From: Liquidambar formosana
Lineage: Eukaryota > Streptophyta > Magnoliopsida > Saxifragales > Altingiaceae
Reading direction: 5' to 3'
DNA: 64,000 bases
NCBI GenBank assembly: GCA_039720395.1
Contig: JBBPBK010000118.1
Span: 62,001-126,000, forward strand
Below are positions 35,030 to 44,873 of this stretch, one piece after another (the first letter of the stretch is position 1; every line of letters begins with the position of its first letter). The notes under the pieces are model-generated. The model searched no databases. It was not told the origin of the DNA and saw only the letters and a list, made by a program, of their open reading frames with translations. Both the position numbers and the translations under genes were made by a program.

Positions 35030-35767
35030 GCCCTTTATGGTCAACAGCATAATTCAAGAGTCCCACGTTTGGTGATTATTATGAGTGAGTTCAAAGACAA
35101 ACAATTCCACTCACATTAAAAGTGGGGGAAAGGTTTAAAATAGCACATGAGCAATGGCAACAAGTAACTAATTGAAATGCTATTTAAGTATGGCAATGCT
35201 GACATCTGACTCATATACAAAGTAATAGAACATAGAAACAGTACCAAAGGCCAACATAATAGCTTCAAAAAACCTACAAAATTATTCCTAAATGAGGATC
35301 TTCTTCCTTTTTCCCTCGTATGTGTATATTAAGGGGAAAGTGACAGGGCACAAACTACAATTGGAGGGGCAAACAAATAAAACCCACATTTGAAAACAAA
35401 AAACTGCACGAAAATAGATTGCAATGGAAGGGGCATATTAACAAAAACTTGGTAGCCCCTACTTCTTGCCTACAACAGGATCTCATTGCATAAAACAATC
35501 GCCTCAATAAATATAAGATATATGATCAGTCTCACACAGATAAGACTAACATCAAGCACATTCTAAATGTCATTGATATAACCCCTTTATGTCTTTAAGG
35601 ATATCAAACTTTTAATTAAATAAAACTATCCTTAAGTTGATAACATGAGCCAAAAAAGTTACCCCTGTTCTTTGTTGATTTAAGCCTCCACTGTGAGCAG
35701 AGATCATTGTTTACAGATCAAACAAAAAGTTGCAAATCAAGAATGGAGTTCACAAAAGCACCACACT
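35030..35767. other. CACTA interior, nothing recognised
   Basis: AT-rich non-coding sequence between captured fragments. Confidence 0.5.
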
Positions 35768-35941
35768 TATGGATACTTAGTCTCCAAAGGATTCCCGGTT
35801 TTGGACTTCTGAAAAATAAAAGAAAAGAGTTACTACTCATCATTCCTTAATAATATTAGAAATTTATTTTTCAAATACCAACCTTTGCCCATGGAAGCTT
35901 ATCACCTGAGCATCCTCTAGGAAATCCATTATAGGCAATAC
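35768..35941 (-). pseudogene. Captured dCMP-deaminase exons (two)
   Basis: Exon 1 (35941-35883) encodes GIAYNGFPRGCSGDKLPWA. An intron with GT/AG borders (35882-35809) separates it from exon 2 (35808 downward), which encodes KSKTGNPLETKYP; a stop follows at once. Joined, it reads LPWAKKSKTGNPLETKYP, characteristic of plant deoxycytidylate deaminase just before the zinc-binding HAE motif. The HAE and PCxxC zinc ligands are not present, so it has no enzymatic capacity. dCMP deaminase makes dUMP for dTMP synthesis. Confidence 0.8.
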
Positions 35942-36613
35942 CTGACAAAAGAAACAAAAGAATAAGAGACAAAAAGATCACAAGAAATAGGGCAATCATT
36001 ATGATTGTCAAACTCGTACTTATTATAATCCAAATGACTTCGCTAGAAGTGTGATCAGATATCTATAACCAATCAATATATTATTAAAGAGAATCTCATT
36101 GACCACAATCCTGCCGAAGCTTAAATTCGCCCTAGTTTATACCACCGTAAGGCTTCATTTGGTTATTTGGAAGGGGGGAAAAGGAAAATGCTTAAAAATG
36201 GCTTCTACACCAAACAAATAGTAAGGTAACACAGTGTTCTACATACATACATATATATAGAGAAACAGACAGACAAACAGACAGAGAGACAGAGAGCTGA
36301 AATGAGAGAACAGAGACTAACTGGAGAATTTATTGGTGGCGTTACTTCAACCGTAGTAGAATTTCGATAATCTCGAACTCCATATATCACGAGCTAAGCT
36401 CCCTCCACTGGCCTGCGCAATTCAAAAACCACAAATTCAAATCAAAAACAAGAAAACAAGCACAAGATTCAAACAAAGCAACCAAGTCGAAAACAAAATC
36501 ACAAAAATTAGTGCTCGATCATTGAGTTTGCATGCTCTTAGGACTCACCACCATTTCAAATGCCCATCACTTTTCATAAAATTAAAATCCCAATGTGAAG
36601 AGTTTCAAACCAC

Positions 36614-36656
<43 letters not shown>

Positions 36657-36954
36657 AGAAAGAAAAGAAAAGAAAAGTAAGAAGGAGAAGCTTTCACCAT
36701 GGATTTGATATTCCATCTTTTTTTCTATTCTTTATTCTTTTATTTATTTATTTATTTATTTAGGTCAGAGGGTATAGTCATATCAATTCTGAAAAATCTC
36801 TCTCAATGAGTACTTGGGTTAGCTTTAAAGAGTTCATGCCAATTGAAGCATATAGACAAAGTTAATCTTTGTAAGAGTTAAGATTATTTATATATTTTTC
36901 AAAATAGCATAGCAGATGACAAAATACATAAATTGGCACAGATGTTCAACATAC
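35942..36954. other. CACTA interior, unassigned
   Basis: A short open stretch on the minus strand at 36310-36390 (GVRDYRNSTTVEVTPP) looks exon-like but is not recognised. Tracts: (CAGA)n near 36260-36295, A40 at 36615-36652. Confidence 0.4.
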
Positions 36955-37012
36955 CTGTTCCAGCACCCAACTCTAATGAAAAAATTTCATCAAATTTAGT
37001 TGACGTAAATAT
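36955..37012 (-). pseudogene. Captured methyltransferase motif-I exon (METTL22-like)
   Basis: An exon with plausible borders (GCAAG|AT and AACAG|GTATG) encodes IFTSTKFDEIFSLELGAGTG. LELGAGTG is SAM-binding motif I. The preceding FTSxxFDxI matches METTL22-like protein methyltransferases of plants better than other families. Only this exon is seen. Confidence 0.6.
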
Positions 37013-37134
37013 CTTGCATCACTATCAGCAATTGAGACAATTCGTATAAAAGCTACAAATTATGGCCATGGAACAAAGTCAAGACAAGGTTAAATATTAT
37101 TTAGCAACAAATGAATGCAACAAGAAGTTAACTC

Positions 37135-37418
37135 AGTGTAGGTCGGTTGTTTGGCTGAGGGTGCAACATCCATAGGCAAAATGAAGCTTCCTTTAGCCAA
37201 TTTAGCATTAGCTGAGGAGACAGAACTAGATGCCTCAGATTTTAGTGCTGAAGTTTTCTTCTGTGAAGCTAAATAAATAAACTGCTCACAAATAGTAAAG
37301 CAACATGAATTAAAAATATGCAAAAAAGAAAAAAAAAAACCTTCAAATTCATCTTCAAAGGACAAATGTGAATGGTCTATTTCCTTCAACGGTCATTCAT
37401 GGTCTTCTTTTCAATCAA
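37135..37418 (-). pseudogene. Captured gene start, unrecognised (two exons)
   Basis: Minus strand: an ATG near 37418, then (after a likely 1-base shift) LKEIDHSHLSFEDEFE. A GT...AG intron (about 37341-37269) is followed by a Ser/Ala-rich exon (SQKKTSALKSEASSSVSSA, GSFILPMDVAPSAKQP). A 5'UTR-like segment with AAACCCTAG-type sequence lies upstream. The gene family is not recognised. It could be the 5' donor of a chimeric transcript running through the methyltransferase, deaminase and fucosyltransferase exons. Confidence 0.4.
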
Positions 37419-37643
37419 AACCCTAGATAGACCCTGAATCGTATGTTTGGTTGCTGAGAAAGTGCAGGAAAAGGACAATAACACACAAGTGAAATCCTAG
37501 ACTATTTTAACTGCTCAAGTTACAATTAATCCTCATTTTTTGGAAACCAAAATAGCATAAAAACATAAGGATCCAAAAACCAACCTTTTTTTTCCCCCTT
37601 ATTTTCTCAGGAGCCAAACAGGGATTGTAGGGAAAAAAAATGA

Positions 37644-37716
37644 TGCGATGAGCGTGGATCGAACACGCGACCTTCAGATCTTCACTCTAACGCTCACCCA
37701 GCTGAGCTATCCCCGC
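37644..37716 (-). tRNA. tRNA-Phe (GAA), slightly degenerate
   Basis: A 73-nt cloverleaf: GCGGGGATAGCTCAGCTGG, anticodon loop with GAA, GTTCGATCC T-loop, ending CTCATCGCA. It differs from the usual plant tRNA-Phe at a few sites; notably position 32 is G (normally a pyrimidine) and one anticodon-stem pair is T-G. A T8 run immediately downstream (37640-37633 on the plus strand as A's) can act as Pol III terminator. Functional status uncertain. Confidence 0.85.
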
Positions 37717-37726
37717 AACAGAGGCA

Positions 37727-37797
37727 TGCACCAGCTGGGAATCGAACCCGCGTCTGTACCGTGGCAGGGTACTATTCCACCACCAGACCACTAGTGC
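37727..37797 (-). tRNA. tRNA-Gly (GCC), weakened T-stem
   Basis: 71 nt: GCACTAGTGGTCTGGTGG, anticodon GCC in CCCTGCCACGG, T-loop GGGTTCGATTCCC, ending CTGGTGCA. The outer two T-stem pairs are mismatched (G-G and C-A), so it may be a pseudogene. Only 10 nt separate it from the tRNA-Phe downstream, and no T-run lies between, so the pair would be one dicistronic transcript. CAACAA just upstream fits the plant tRNA start context. Confidence 0.85.
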
Positions 37798-40700
37798 TTG
37801 TTGATGCTATCTTACTTCCAAAATGCTTATAATCACTAAACCTCCATTTTTTAGGATAATGCTTGCTTTAGATGAGTATGTATGGATTTGCCAACATGAA
37901 TAAACAGATATATGATCACAATCAAACACGTGGCATACATTTATATTTATATGAACATGTGGATATGTAAATACAAATAAATATATGATGGCTTGTTTAT
38001 AATTATGTAAACATGAGGATTCATTCAATGAACTAATTTTCTTTGATTATTTAGATAAATGATAGAATATGAATGAGTGTAAAGAGAAAGTTCCTCTCTA
38101 CATTGATGCAAAGGTAAATATTGTCGTTTATGAGAGCGACCACTTTGACGAATTCTCCTTGAATTTTAGAAGATATTGCATAAATATTGAGACATGATCC
38201 CCTATCATTGAATAAATAAGGCACATTTCAAAGATTTAACATAGAAAATGGTGTATGAATAAGGTTAATTAGATATCTTTTTGGGAGGTTAAAGATTAAT
38301 TATCTTTATGAAAGGTTGGTGTATGAATTAAGGCTCATGTGTTAACATCTTTATTATAAAAAAAAATTATAAAAAAAAATAAAAAAAATAAAAAAAATAA
38401 AAACCCATAGAAAATGGTGTTTTAAATTTTAGGGGTTGTTTGAGGTTATTAAAATATATATATTTTTTTTTTTAAAAAAAAAGGAGTTTGTTTGAGAATT
38501 TCGAACTTAGGTTCCAGTCGGACCCACATGCAGCAGGCCAACTGGTTTGGAAGAAAACCAATGAGGATAGGTTTGAAATGCCACCTATTTTAGGCGTGTT
38601 TCCACTGATTCAAGTCACCAAGTAAAGTAAACTGTGTGACAAATGCATCAACGCATTTCCATTAAAAAAAAACCAAAATGCTGGGTTGTCCTTTTACAAA
38701 TTGCAAGTGTGAATACTGGTAAAAAAAAAAGTCCCACATTGACACAAAAATGGGTCCCAACCTGTGTTTGCACAAACCATCCATATACAAACAATATATC
38801 ATTGCTGATCGCTTGACTCAAAAATCCAATACTTGTCAAAATAATTTATGGAAAATATTATTTGTCTCAAAATTATTTTCTCAAATACAAGGTCTCAAAT
38901 GATGTGCAAGAGCGAATATGAAAATGAAATGTTCATAAAATCCTCTACTAGAGTGGGTTTAAGTTATATCTAAGAGCACTTGATTAATGTCCAGAGTACA
39001 CATAAGGGTGCACTTGTTACATTAGTAGCCCAAGACAGATATGTGAAGTAAGGCCAAAAACAGCCAGGGGAAATGGAAGTTTGAGAGGATTTACTGACAC
39101 ATGTGACCACCTAATAATAGACATGGACCTGAGAAGTTCCAACCTTTTTTTTTTTTTTTTTTTTGCAAGAATGGCACAGATTCAAAGCAAAAGTAACAAT
39201 GGTAAGCTATAGCTAGCTGGTTGAAGCTATCTAAAACATTGATCCTATAACTTTAGTTATAGTAATGACTCCAACTTTTTTAATCATTCTAATTTAAGAT
39301 GGATTTATGTTTTCATTAATCAATACTACGTAAAATTTGTTGAATGATGTAATTTCGAATTAGACACCCAAACAGATCCTTGGAATATGCCTCACATTCT
39401 AGCAATTTTTTTAACCATTAGATAATCAAAATCATGTACAATCATAATAAATAGTCCAACTGAGGATTCATAAAAAACTAGATCAAAAAATGAAAAGAAT
39501 TGACACCTATCATTCCATGGAGGTCCCACTTGAAATTTCTGCATTTAGTTTTCATCAAACTATATAACTAATCAAAAAAATGAAGGTGATTCTTGAAACA
39601 TTCAACTGCAACAAAAGAATGGGCAAATGACATAGACAGCATCATAACAATGACCATATACGTGTCTTGTGATACAGAGTGACTAGCCAGGTCTGACCAA
39701 ATTATATTTCAACTTTGCAATTTTTTTTTTTTTTTTGGCTTCTAATACAATATATAGATTCTTGGCATCATCGTTTCAGTGATTCGAAGATGACACACAG
39801 TTCACCCTTTTGTGATGTGATCACACAGAGTTCACCCTTTTCACTCATTTTCAGATTATGAATTATAATAATAATGGAAAATTACAAGTTAAAGAAACCA
39901 TTGTGCATATTACAAGTTAAAGAAAATGTGTTCTAAAATCATTGTGAAATACAAGTTAAAGAAAATGTGTTCTAAAACCAATTTACAGCACGAAACTCCA
40001 CCCAAAACCACATGAATTCACCCTATACAGCTCCTAAAACAGTACGAAACCACAATTTTTGTCCTGAAACAGTAGAGGTAAACCATTTTGGCCAACCCAT
40101 CAACACTATTCTCCACCCACACGAACCAACCCATCACTGCCCTTCTTCCACCACCTGAAACCCCCATCAACGAGACCTCAAACCCACGAATCCATAATAC
40201 AAGTTTTTCTTAAAAAATGGAAACCCTACATTAATGGCAATAGTTCTTCTGTTGAATGCATCAATCTTTAAAAAGGAAATACAATAAGATAAAATTTTTT
40301 TTAAAAAAAATGAAAAAAAAGGGGTTCTATAGCATCAGAAGCACTAAAAGCCTACCAATCAGAAAATACAACACCAGATCTTCAACTTCTCTACCTTCAG
40401 ATCCCAAAAATTTCAACAAGCCCACCACTAGAAAAATCAGTTCTACCCTCTAAACCCTTGCTCCGATGATTTCCAGCACCCATATATTTCTGTACATATA
40501 TATGTAATCACAAATTCATTCATATATAGATCTGGTAGAAGAAATTTTCCTGCACAGTGAGTTGATCTAACGAGAACGTACCTCTGAATCTGTGGTTGAT
40601 CGAGTCAGAAGTTCCATACCTCCTTCAGTGACGTTAATATATCTCTGTTTCGAAGAGAAGGGATACCGCAAAAACTCAAAAACCTGGTGGTTCGTTGAAA

Positions 40701-41224
40701 TGTTGAATCGCCTTGGAGTATATGAAATGAATCTAGCTCAGAGCAAATAGATTTAATTCTAGAATTAATACCACCAAACACATCTTTGTTCTAAATGAGA
40801 AACCCTAAAATTGAATCCCAAATCTTGAAACCCTAAAAATTGAATCCTAGAATCCCTACAAATTTACAAACTTGACAAAGATACAAAGAGAAATTTCGTT
40901 GCCAAATAAACAAAAAAGCACAACTTAACTCCCCTGGCTATGGAGATGACGATGACAGCAAGGGAAAAAGGTGAGGGCAGCCTTGGGTGACGGCAATGGT
41001 GAGGAAGGCGTTGGGCGACGGCAAGAGTGACGGCGGCCTTGGGCGACGACGACGGTGAGGATGAGGGCTGTGGTGACTGATGTGTGAGGGCTGTGTGTCA
41101 AGGGATGGAGATTGGAGAGGGAGAGAGAGAGAGAGACTGAGAGAGTGAAAAAAAAAATATATATATAGCTTGTCTTAAAAGGGATCGCGGAGCTGACACG
41201 GGAAGAAAGCCTTTAGAACGTGAA
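37798..41224. other. CACTA interior right part, no gene recognised
   Basis: AT-rich sequence with poly-T (39145-39164, 39721-39737) and two short tandem duplications (39790-39845; 39880-39985, ACAAGTTAAAGAAA repeated). A GC-rich patch at 40940-41090 repeats GCCTTGGG.GACGGC. The GA-rich stretch at 41112-41145 looks like a leader. No protein similarity seen. Confidence 0.5.
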
Positions 41225-41415
41225 TTCATGACTGGTTTTTTAAAACTAGTCATCTTTTGCTATGCTGTTTTTAAAAACCAGTCATCTTTATTTTTCAAGG
41301 ATGACTGCTTTTAAGTTTGGTCTTAAATATTAGTCATCTTTTCATCTTAAAAATCAAAAGATGACTGGTTTTTAAAAAACGGTCATCTTTTTAAATTCTA
41401 AAAGTGTCATCTATC
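41225..41415. repeat. CACTA right subterminal repeats
   Basis: Repeated ATGACTGGTTTTTAAAA / CCAGTCATCTTT motifs mirror the left subterminal array. Confidence 0.8.
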
Positions 41416-41436
41416 AACTTTTTTCTTGTAGTGTAG

Positions 41437-41530
41437 TTGGCAAGATGGGCCCACTCGTTGACATTGGTGGACTAGCCTCAGATTCCACGCCCCCCTTTAC
41501 GCCAATAATCTCCACTGAATGAGTTGACAT
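41437..41530 (-). pseudogene. LINE ORF1 part on the 5' side of the CACTA insertion
   Basis: Reads MSTHSVEIIGVK and onward to PILPTT before the insertion, in frame with 33464-32974. The ATG (41528-41530) lies exactly at the truncated end of the LINE next to the target duplication, so it is probably an internal Met rather than the original start. Confidence 0.6.
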
Positions 41531-41539
41531 TGCTGAAAG

Positions 41540-42399
41540 TTAGAAGACAGAAAAAGTTGATTGTTAAAAAATCTGTATACAAAAAATAAAAAATATAAAG
41601 GTGGAAGGTTGTTTGAACCATCTCTCCACCCAAACTCTCCTTCTAGTGGGTATCGTAAGCCTATTTTCGTTGAGATTTGGGTTCAGATTAGTCTCTTGTA
41701 ATGCATAGCTTACCCGAAAAACTCATGTATCTGATAGTGAAAAGTTGAAAATTTAAACTTGGGACATCTAATCCTTTATCATTTGTGCGACCCCTCACGA
41801 AATAGATATCTTTACTATGTCATCAATTAAGCTAAGATGAAAAGTGTCTCAAACTCTGCTCTGCCCTACATCATGTACCTAATTAAGCTGGTCTTTATCT
41901 TAAAATTGTATTATCATCCTATCTTGCTTCACTGATAAGGAAGAGAGGAAATATATATATATATATAAAGTCTAGGTCAGGTTAACACGTGCTAATATAA
42001 GTTATATCAAAATCATGTATTAGGGATTGTACTTTTTGCATTAATTCAATGTATCCAATTACCTACTAATGCATAGAATAAGATATAACCCCCAGTACAA
42101 GTGCTAATATAAATTAAATTAGCACGTCTTCATTTGACCGTCATCCTTGATCTTTACCAATTTATATGAAGCTAAAGGATGACAATGATCTACATACATT
42201 ATTTTTAAAATACAAAAGATGATAACAAATGAGTTAAAAGGGTGATTGAAGGATGACAATTAAGCATTTTGGTTATATCTAATATTTCCCTGTTGACTTG
42301 TGAAACAGATGACATCAAGTTGTTATCTAAAGTTCTTCCGGAATGAGAGGTAGCTAGAGTCACGTTGTTCCGCAGCATGGAATGTGAGGGCAATCCTGT
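41540..42399. other. Interval upstream of RALF-F
   Basis: Contains a palindromic MITE (separate entry) and AT repeats (41952-41966). The RALF-linked GTCACGTTGTTCCGCAGCATGGAATGTGAGGGCAATCCTG-like phrase starts near 42358. No gene. Confidence 0.5.
41964..42150. mobile_element. Palindromic MITE, AGCACGTGCTAATATAA family, copy 1
   Basis: CACGTGCTAATATAAGTTATATC at the left and GTGCTAATATAAATTAAATTAGCACG at the right form inverted ends. Related copies are at 57260-57425 and 59430-59590. Confidence 0.55.
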
Positions 42400-42541
42400 C
42401 AATTCACCACCATAGAAGCCCTCTTCTTAAACCACACTCACTGACTCGCACACAGTGAGTGAAAAGACTTGCATGGAGCCAATTGAGGTAGGTCTAGCAC
42501 AGAGATCGTGAGAGAGAGCTAGAGAGAGAAGAGAGGAAAAC
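42400..42541 (+). promoter_or_regulatory. RALF-F promoter and 5'UTR
   Basis: TCAATTCACCACCATAGAAGC, then CTTCTTAAACCACACTC in the place of the TATA-CACAC segment (the TATA is not canonical), then CACACAGTGAGTGAAAAG and a (GA)n-rich leader. Confidence 0.55.
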
Positions 42542-42862
42542 ATGAAAGGGAAAGCGAAGAGTTGTTTCTGTGTAGCTCTCCTCGTGGTGATACTCCTCAT
42601 CCCACTTTGCAGAGCTAAAACTTCTCCGACGAGCAGTGACACTCGCCGATGCGACGGCTCCATCCATGAATGCGACTCAAACTCGGAGTTCTTGCTCGAT
42701 ACCGAAATAAACATGAGGTTACTTGCAGGAACGGCACACCCAGTAACTCCTGACACCACAAATCCCAATAAATCACCCGCAAATTGTGGGCAAGGTAACA
42801 GGTATAATTGCCTTCCCCCAAAGAACTGTCCCCATGGCAACCCATACAAACGTTCTTGCTAG
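42542..42862 (+). CDS. RALF-like secreted peptide F (intact)
   Basis: 106 residues in one exon, ATG in the context GAAAACATGAAAGG. Residues 1-25 are a signal peptide (FCVALLVVILLIPLCRA). The propeptide has CDGSIHEC and then EFLLDTEINMRLLAG, matching RALF precursors (C-x-G-x-I-x-E-C; D-x-E-I-N-x-R-L-L before the mature part). The mature tail CGQGNRYNCLPPKNC plus PHGNPYKRSC has four Cys (x7, x5, x9); YNCxP and NPYxRxC are RALF-like. There is no YISY motif. Expected role: apoplastic signal read by CrRLK1L receptors. It is the best preserved copy in the window; a cysteine-rich peptide of another class is the main alternative. Confidence 0.78.
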   Translation: MKGKAKSCFCVALLVVILLIPLCRAKTSPTSSDTRRCDGSIHECDSNSEFLLDTEINMRLLAGTAHPVTPDTTNPNKSPANCGQGNRYNCLPPKNCPHGNPYKRSC

Positions 42863-43066
42863 TGATGGTAACAGTCACCCTGCCAGTCTCCAAGTAGCAG
42901 AAACATGTAGCATATATATCATCCAATGATCCAAGGAAAATGGTCACGCAATTCTCTTGTGTGTTATTTCCTTTTACGATACAGTTTATATCATGTAGCA
43001 TGTATACCATCCAATGATCCAAGGAAAATGGTCACGCAATTCTCTCGTGTGTTATTTCCTTTTACG

Positions 43067-43069
<3 letters not shown>
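42863..43069 (+). repeat. RALF-F 3'UTR with internal 88-bp duplication
   Basis: The family 3'UTR (GTGATGGTAACAGTC..CCAGTCTCCAAGTAGCAGAAAC) is followed by two direct copies of ATCCAATGATCCAAGGAAAATGG-containing sequence starting at 42921 and 43009. A TTTATATC phrase lies between them. Confidence 0.7.
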
Positions 43070-43116
<47 letters not shown>

Positions 43117-43770
43117 TATTATATTATATTATATCTATATTACCTATAAAAAGATGAATATGAGAAAAATTTTTGATTGACTAACTTTTGGTATTTCAAG
43201 TGCAGTCTAACTACAATGGAATTGGTTTTATATAATAGTATAAATTTTAATTGAATTGACTGAACTACCTTCACACGCCTGGTGGAAGTGCAGGATGTTA
43301 ATTACAGTCGCAACAGTCTAATCATCAGTGTTTTGATTTGTTGGTGCACGCTGAAAAAACTTGTTTCAGGAGCCTACTCATCTCTGCGAGGTCTATGTAC
43401 TTCACTTGTTTATTGCTATAGGGCGCTTAATTGGGAATGGGTTATTTGAACTCTACTCTACATATTTTAATATTTTCAGGAAGGTGTACGTGGCTGTGTG
43501 GTAATAGATCCTTCAACTTGAAAGGTAAGATGGTGCTTAAATATTTTTTACAGTGGAGGTAAATAAAATGGTACGAATGATCCAGTGAAACCGCTTGACT
43601 CAGACATGGTGTGTACATATAGTAGTAACAAATAAAATGAAGTTTAATATATTTTAGAATTGAAGAATCATGTCTATTTATTTATTTTCCCTCATGTAAT
43701 GTATTTTTTAAAATATATAAAGAATTATAAAAAAAAATATATGTCTAAAACACCACGATAATAGTGCATT
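43070..43770. other. (AT)n and gene-free interval
   Basis: An (AT)n tract (43070-43112), then TCTATATTACCTATAAAAAGATG, a Helitron-5'-like phrase. AT-rich sequence without a gene follows. Confidence 0.45.
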
Positions 43771-44470
43771 TAACAAAAGGGTCACATTACTGCCCTGATT
43801 AGGGAGTACTAGTGGTGGATTTTGTCACATACTCCCTTCATTCCTATTTAAGTGGCCTACTTTTTTTTTTTGGATGTTTCAAAATAATTGTCACATTAAA
43901 AAAAAAGTCGATAAAATACCCTAAAAAGGGTATTATCTTTTTTTACAATGTTTTGTATATTTGAGAATAAAATTAGAAAATTGAAACATATATTTTAATA
44001 CGAAAGTATTTAATAGGATTTTTTTTAAAAATATACTTTTTCAAAAGACGGTCAATTAGGAACTAATGAAAAAAAAAATATAGGTGTCAAAAATGTTCCG
44101 GACCCGATCAGGCCATCAGTCCAGTATATTTAATTTCCCTTCAATCATGGGCGAACCCATAATATCGGAGTAAAGTGATATTTTACGTGGCTCATGATGC
44201 TTTACAGCCTGTACCGAAAGGGAGCAATAAGAGCAAAAAAAAATGGCAGTACATGCTTTAGACTTTAGAGGAAGGGAGTAAGGGATAGCAATAAAGCACA
44301 TGTGTATGTCCACATTGCTACTTGAGTCTGTCTGCGAACTTGCCGCCAACCTCATTATCCCTGGGGGACCATGCATGTGCAGATGCGCTGAATTCACAGC
44401 TAACCAATCACGGTGTATCCTAACTTCTCTGGTCTTATCTTTTCTCATTGTTCCGCTGCTTGGCATGTGA
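43771..44470 (+). repeat. RALF upstream unit, copy 4
   Basis: Homologous to 18181-18760. A Stowaway sits in its A-rich site. The foldback (44175-44195) and long-TIR MULE (44281-44296) sites are uninterrupted. No gene. Confidence 0.65.
43832..44068. mobile_element. Stowaway-like MITE, right end decayed
   Basis: Left end CTCCCTTCATTCCTATTTAA after TA. The interior resembles 23614-23874, and the right end GTCAATTAGGAACTAATG has lost GAGGGAG. Confidence 0.65.
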
Positions 44471-44509
44471 GCTAGGGCAGTCCTATCAATTCAATCAATA
44501 TATAATTCT

Positions 44510-44630
44510 TTTTTCATTTTTTGATCTAATAAAATTAATTTTATTAAGATGAAAACACTGCTCATACACTAAGAACCCCCGCCCTCCCAAAAAAAACCCC
44601 ACATAAGCACAGCCCCACACACCCAATACG
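44510..44630 (-). mobile_element. Short retroposon with 12-bp TSD
   Basis: Flanked by ATATATAATTCT on both sides (44498-44509, 44631-44642). On the minus strand it ends TTTATTAGATCAAAAAATGAAAAAA, like an A-tailed LINE 3' end. The paralogs near 8325 and 15622 lack it. Confidence 0.75.
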
Positions 44631-44714
44631 ATATATAATTCTCATTGAATTGGTAATCTTTTTACTTTTTAAATGGGAAAAAAAAAAAAAAAAATCTAAT
44701 CAAATTAGACCAAT

Positions 44715-44873
44715 CCAGTGTGGACAAGTTTCAAATTCACCACCACTGAATCCTTCCTTCTAATGACACACTCGCATGCAGTGCCTTGAAGAGGAGGAGG
44801 GGCAGTTGCATAGAGGCAAACTGATCGATCAGTTAGCTAGCCAGCCAGCTGAAGGAGAAAGGAGAAAGAAAAC
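44715..44873 (+). promoter_or_regulatory. RALF-G promoter and 5'UTR
   Basis: TTTCAAATTCACCACCACTG, CTTCTAATGACACACTCGC (weak TATA position), GCATGCAGTGCC and a purine-rich leader. Confidence 0.6.

Larger units (their letters stand above)
33465..41433. mobile_element. Non-autonomous CACTA element carrying gene fragments and tRNAs
   Basis: The left end CACTACTACAAAAACGTTG and the inverted right end CACTACAAGAAAAAAGTTG are followed on both sides by ATAGATGAC. The 3-bp duplication TAG (33462-33464, 41434-41436) is the CACTA hallmark. Subterminal arrays of AGATGAC motifs occupy 33485-34100 and 41225-41415. No TNP1/TNP2-type transposase is seen. The interior bears exon fragments of several host genes, all on the minus strand, and two tRNA genes. 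Confidence 0.92.
28817..41530 (-). mobile_element. 5'-truncated L1-type LINE, split by a CACTA element
   Basis: The 3' poly-A (T-run 28817-28829 on the plus strand) and a 9-bp duplication TGCTGAAAG (28808-28816 and 41531-41539) bound the element. Without the 7,969-bp CACTA insert and its duplicated TAG it is about 4.7 kb. It contains an ORF1 C-terminal part, endonuclease, reverse transcriptase, zinc-binding region and RNase H in that order. The DUF4283 and CCHC parts of ORF1 expected upstream are missing, so it is 5'-truncated. Two nonsense codons and two frameshifts make it defective. Confidence 0.9.

Noticed and set aside
33465..41433. Interpretation of the CACTA segment as an LTR element or Helitron
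   Set aside because: The CACTAC/GTAGTG termini with a TAG 3-bp duplication and AGATGAC subterminal arrays fit only CACTA.
42427..43022. Two long minus-strand frames opposite RALF-F
   Set aside because: Antisense shadows of the RALF-F coding region and its duplicated 3'UTR.
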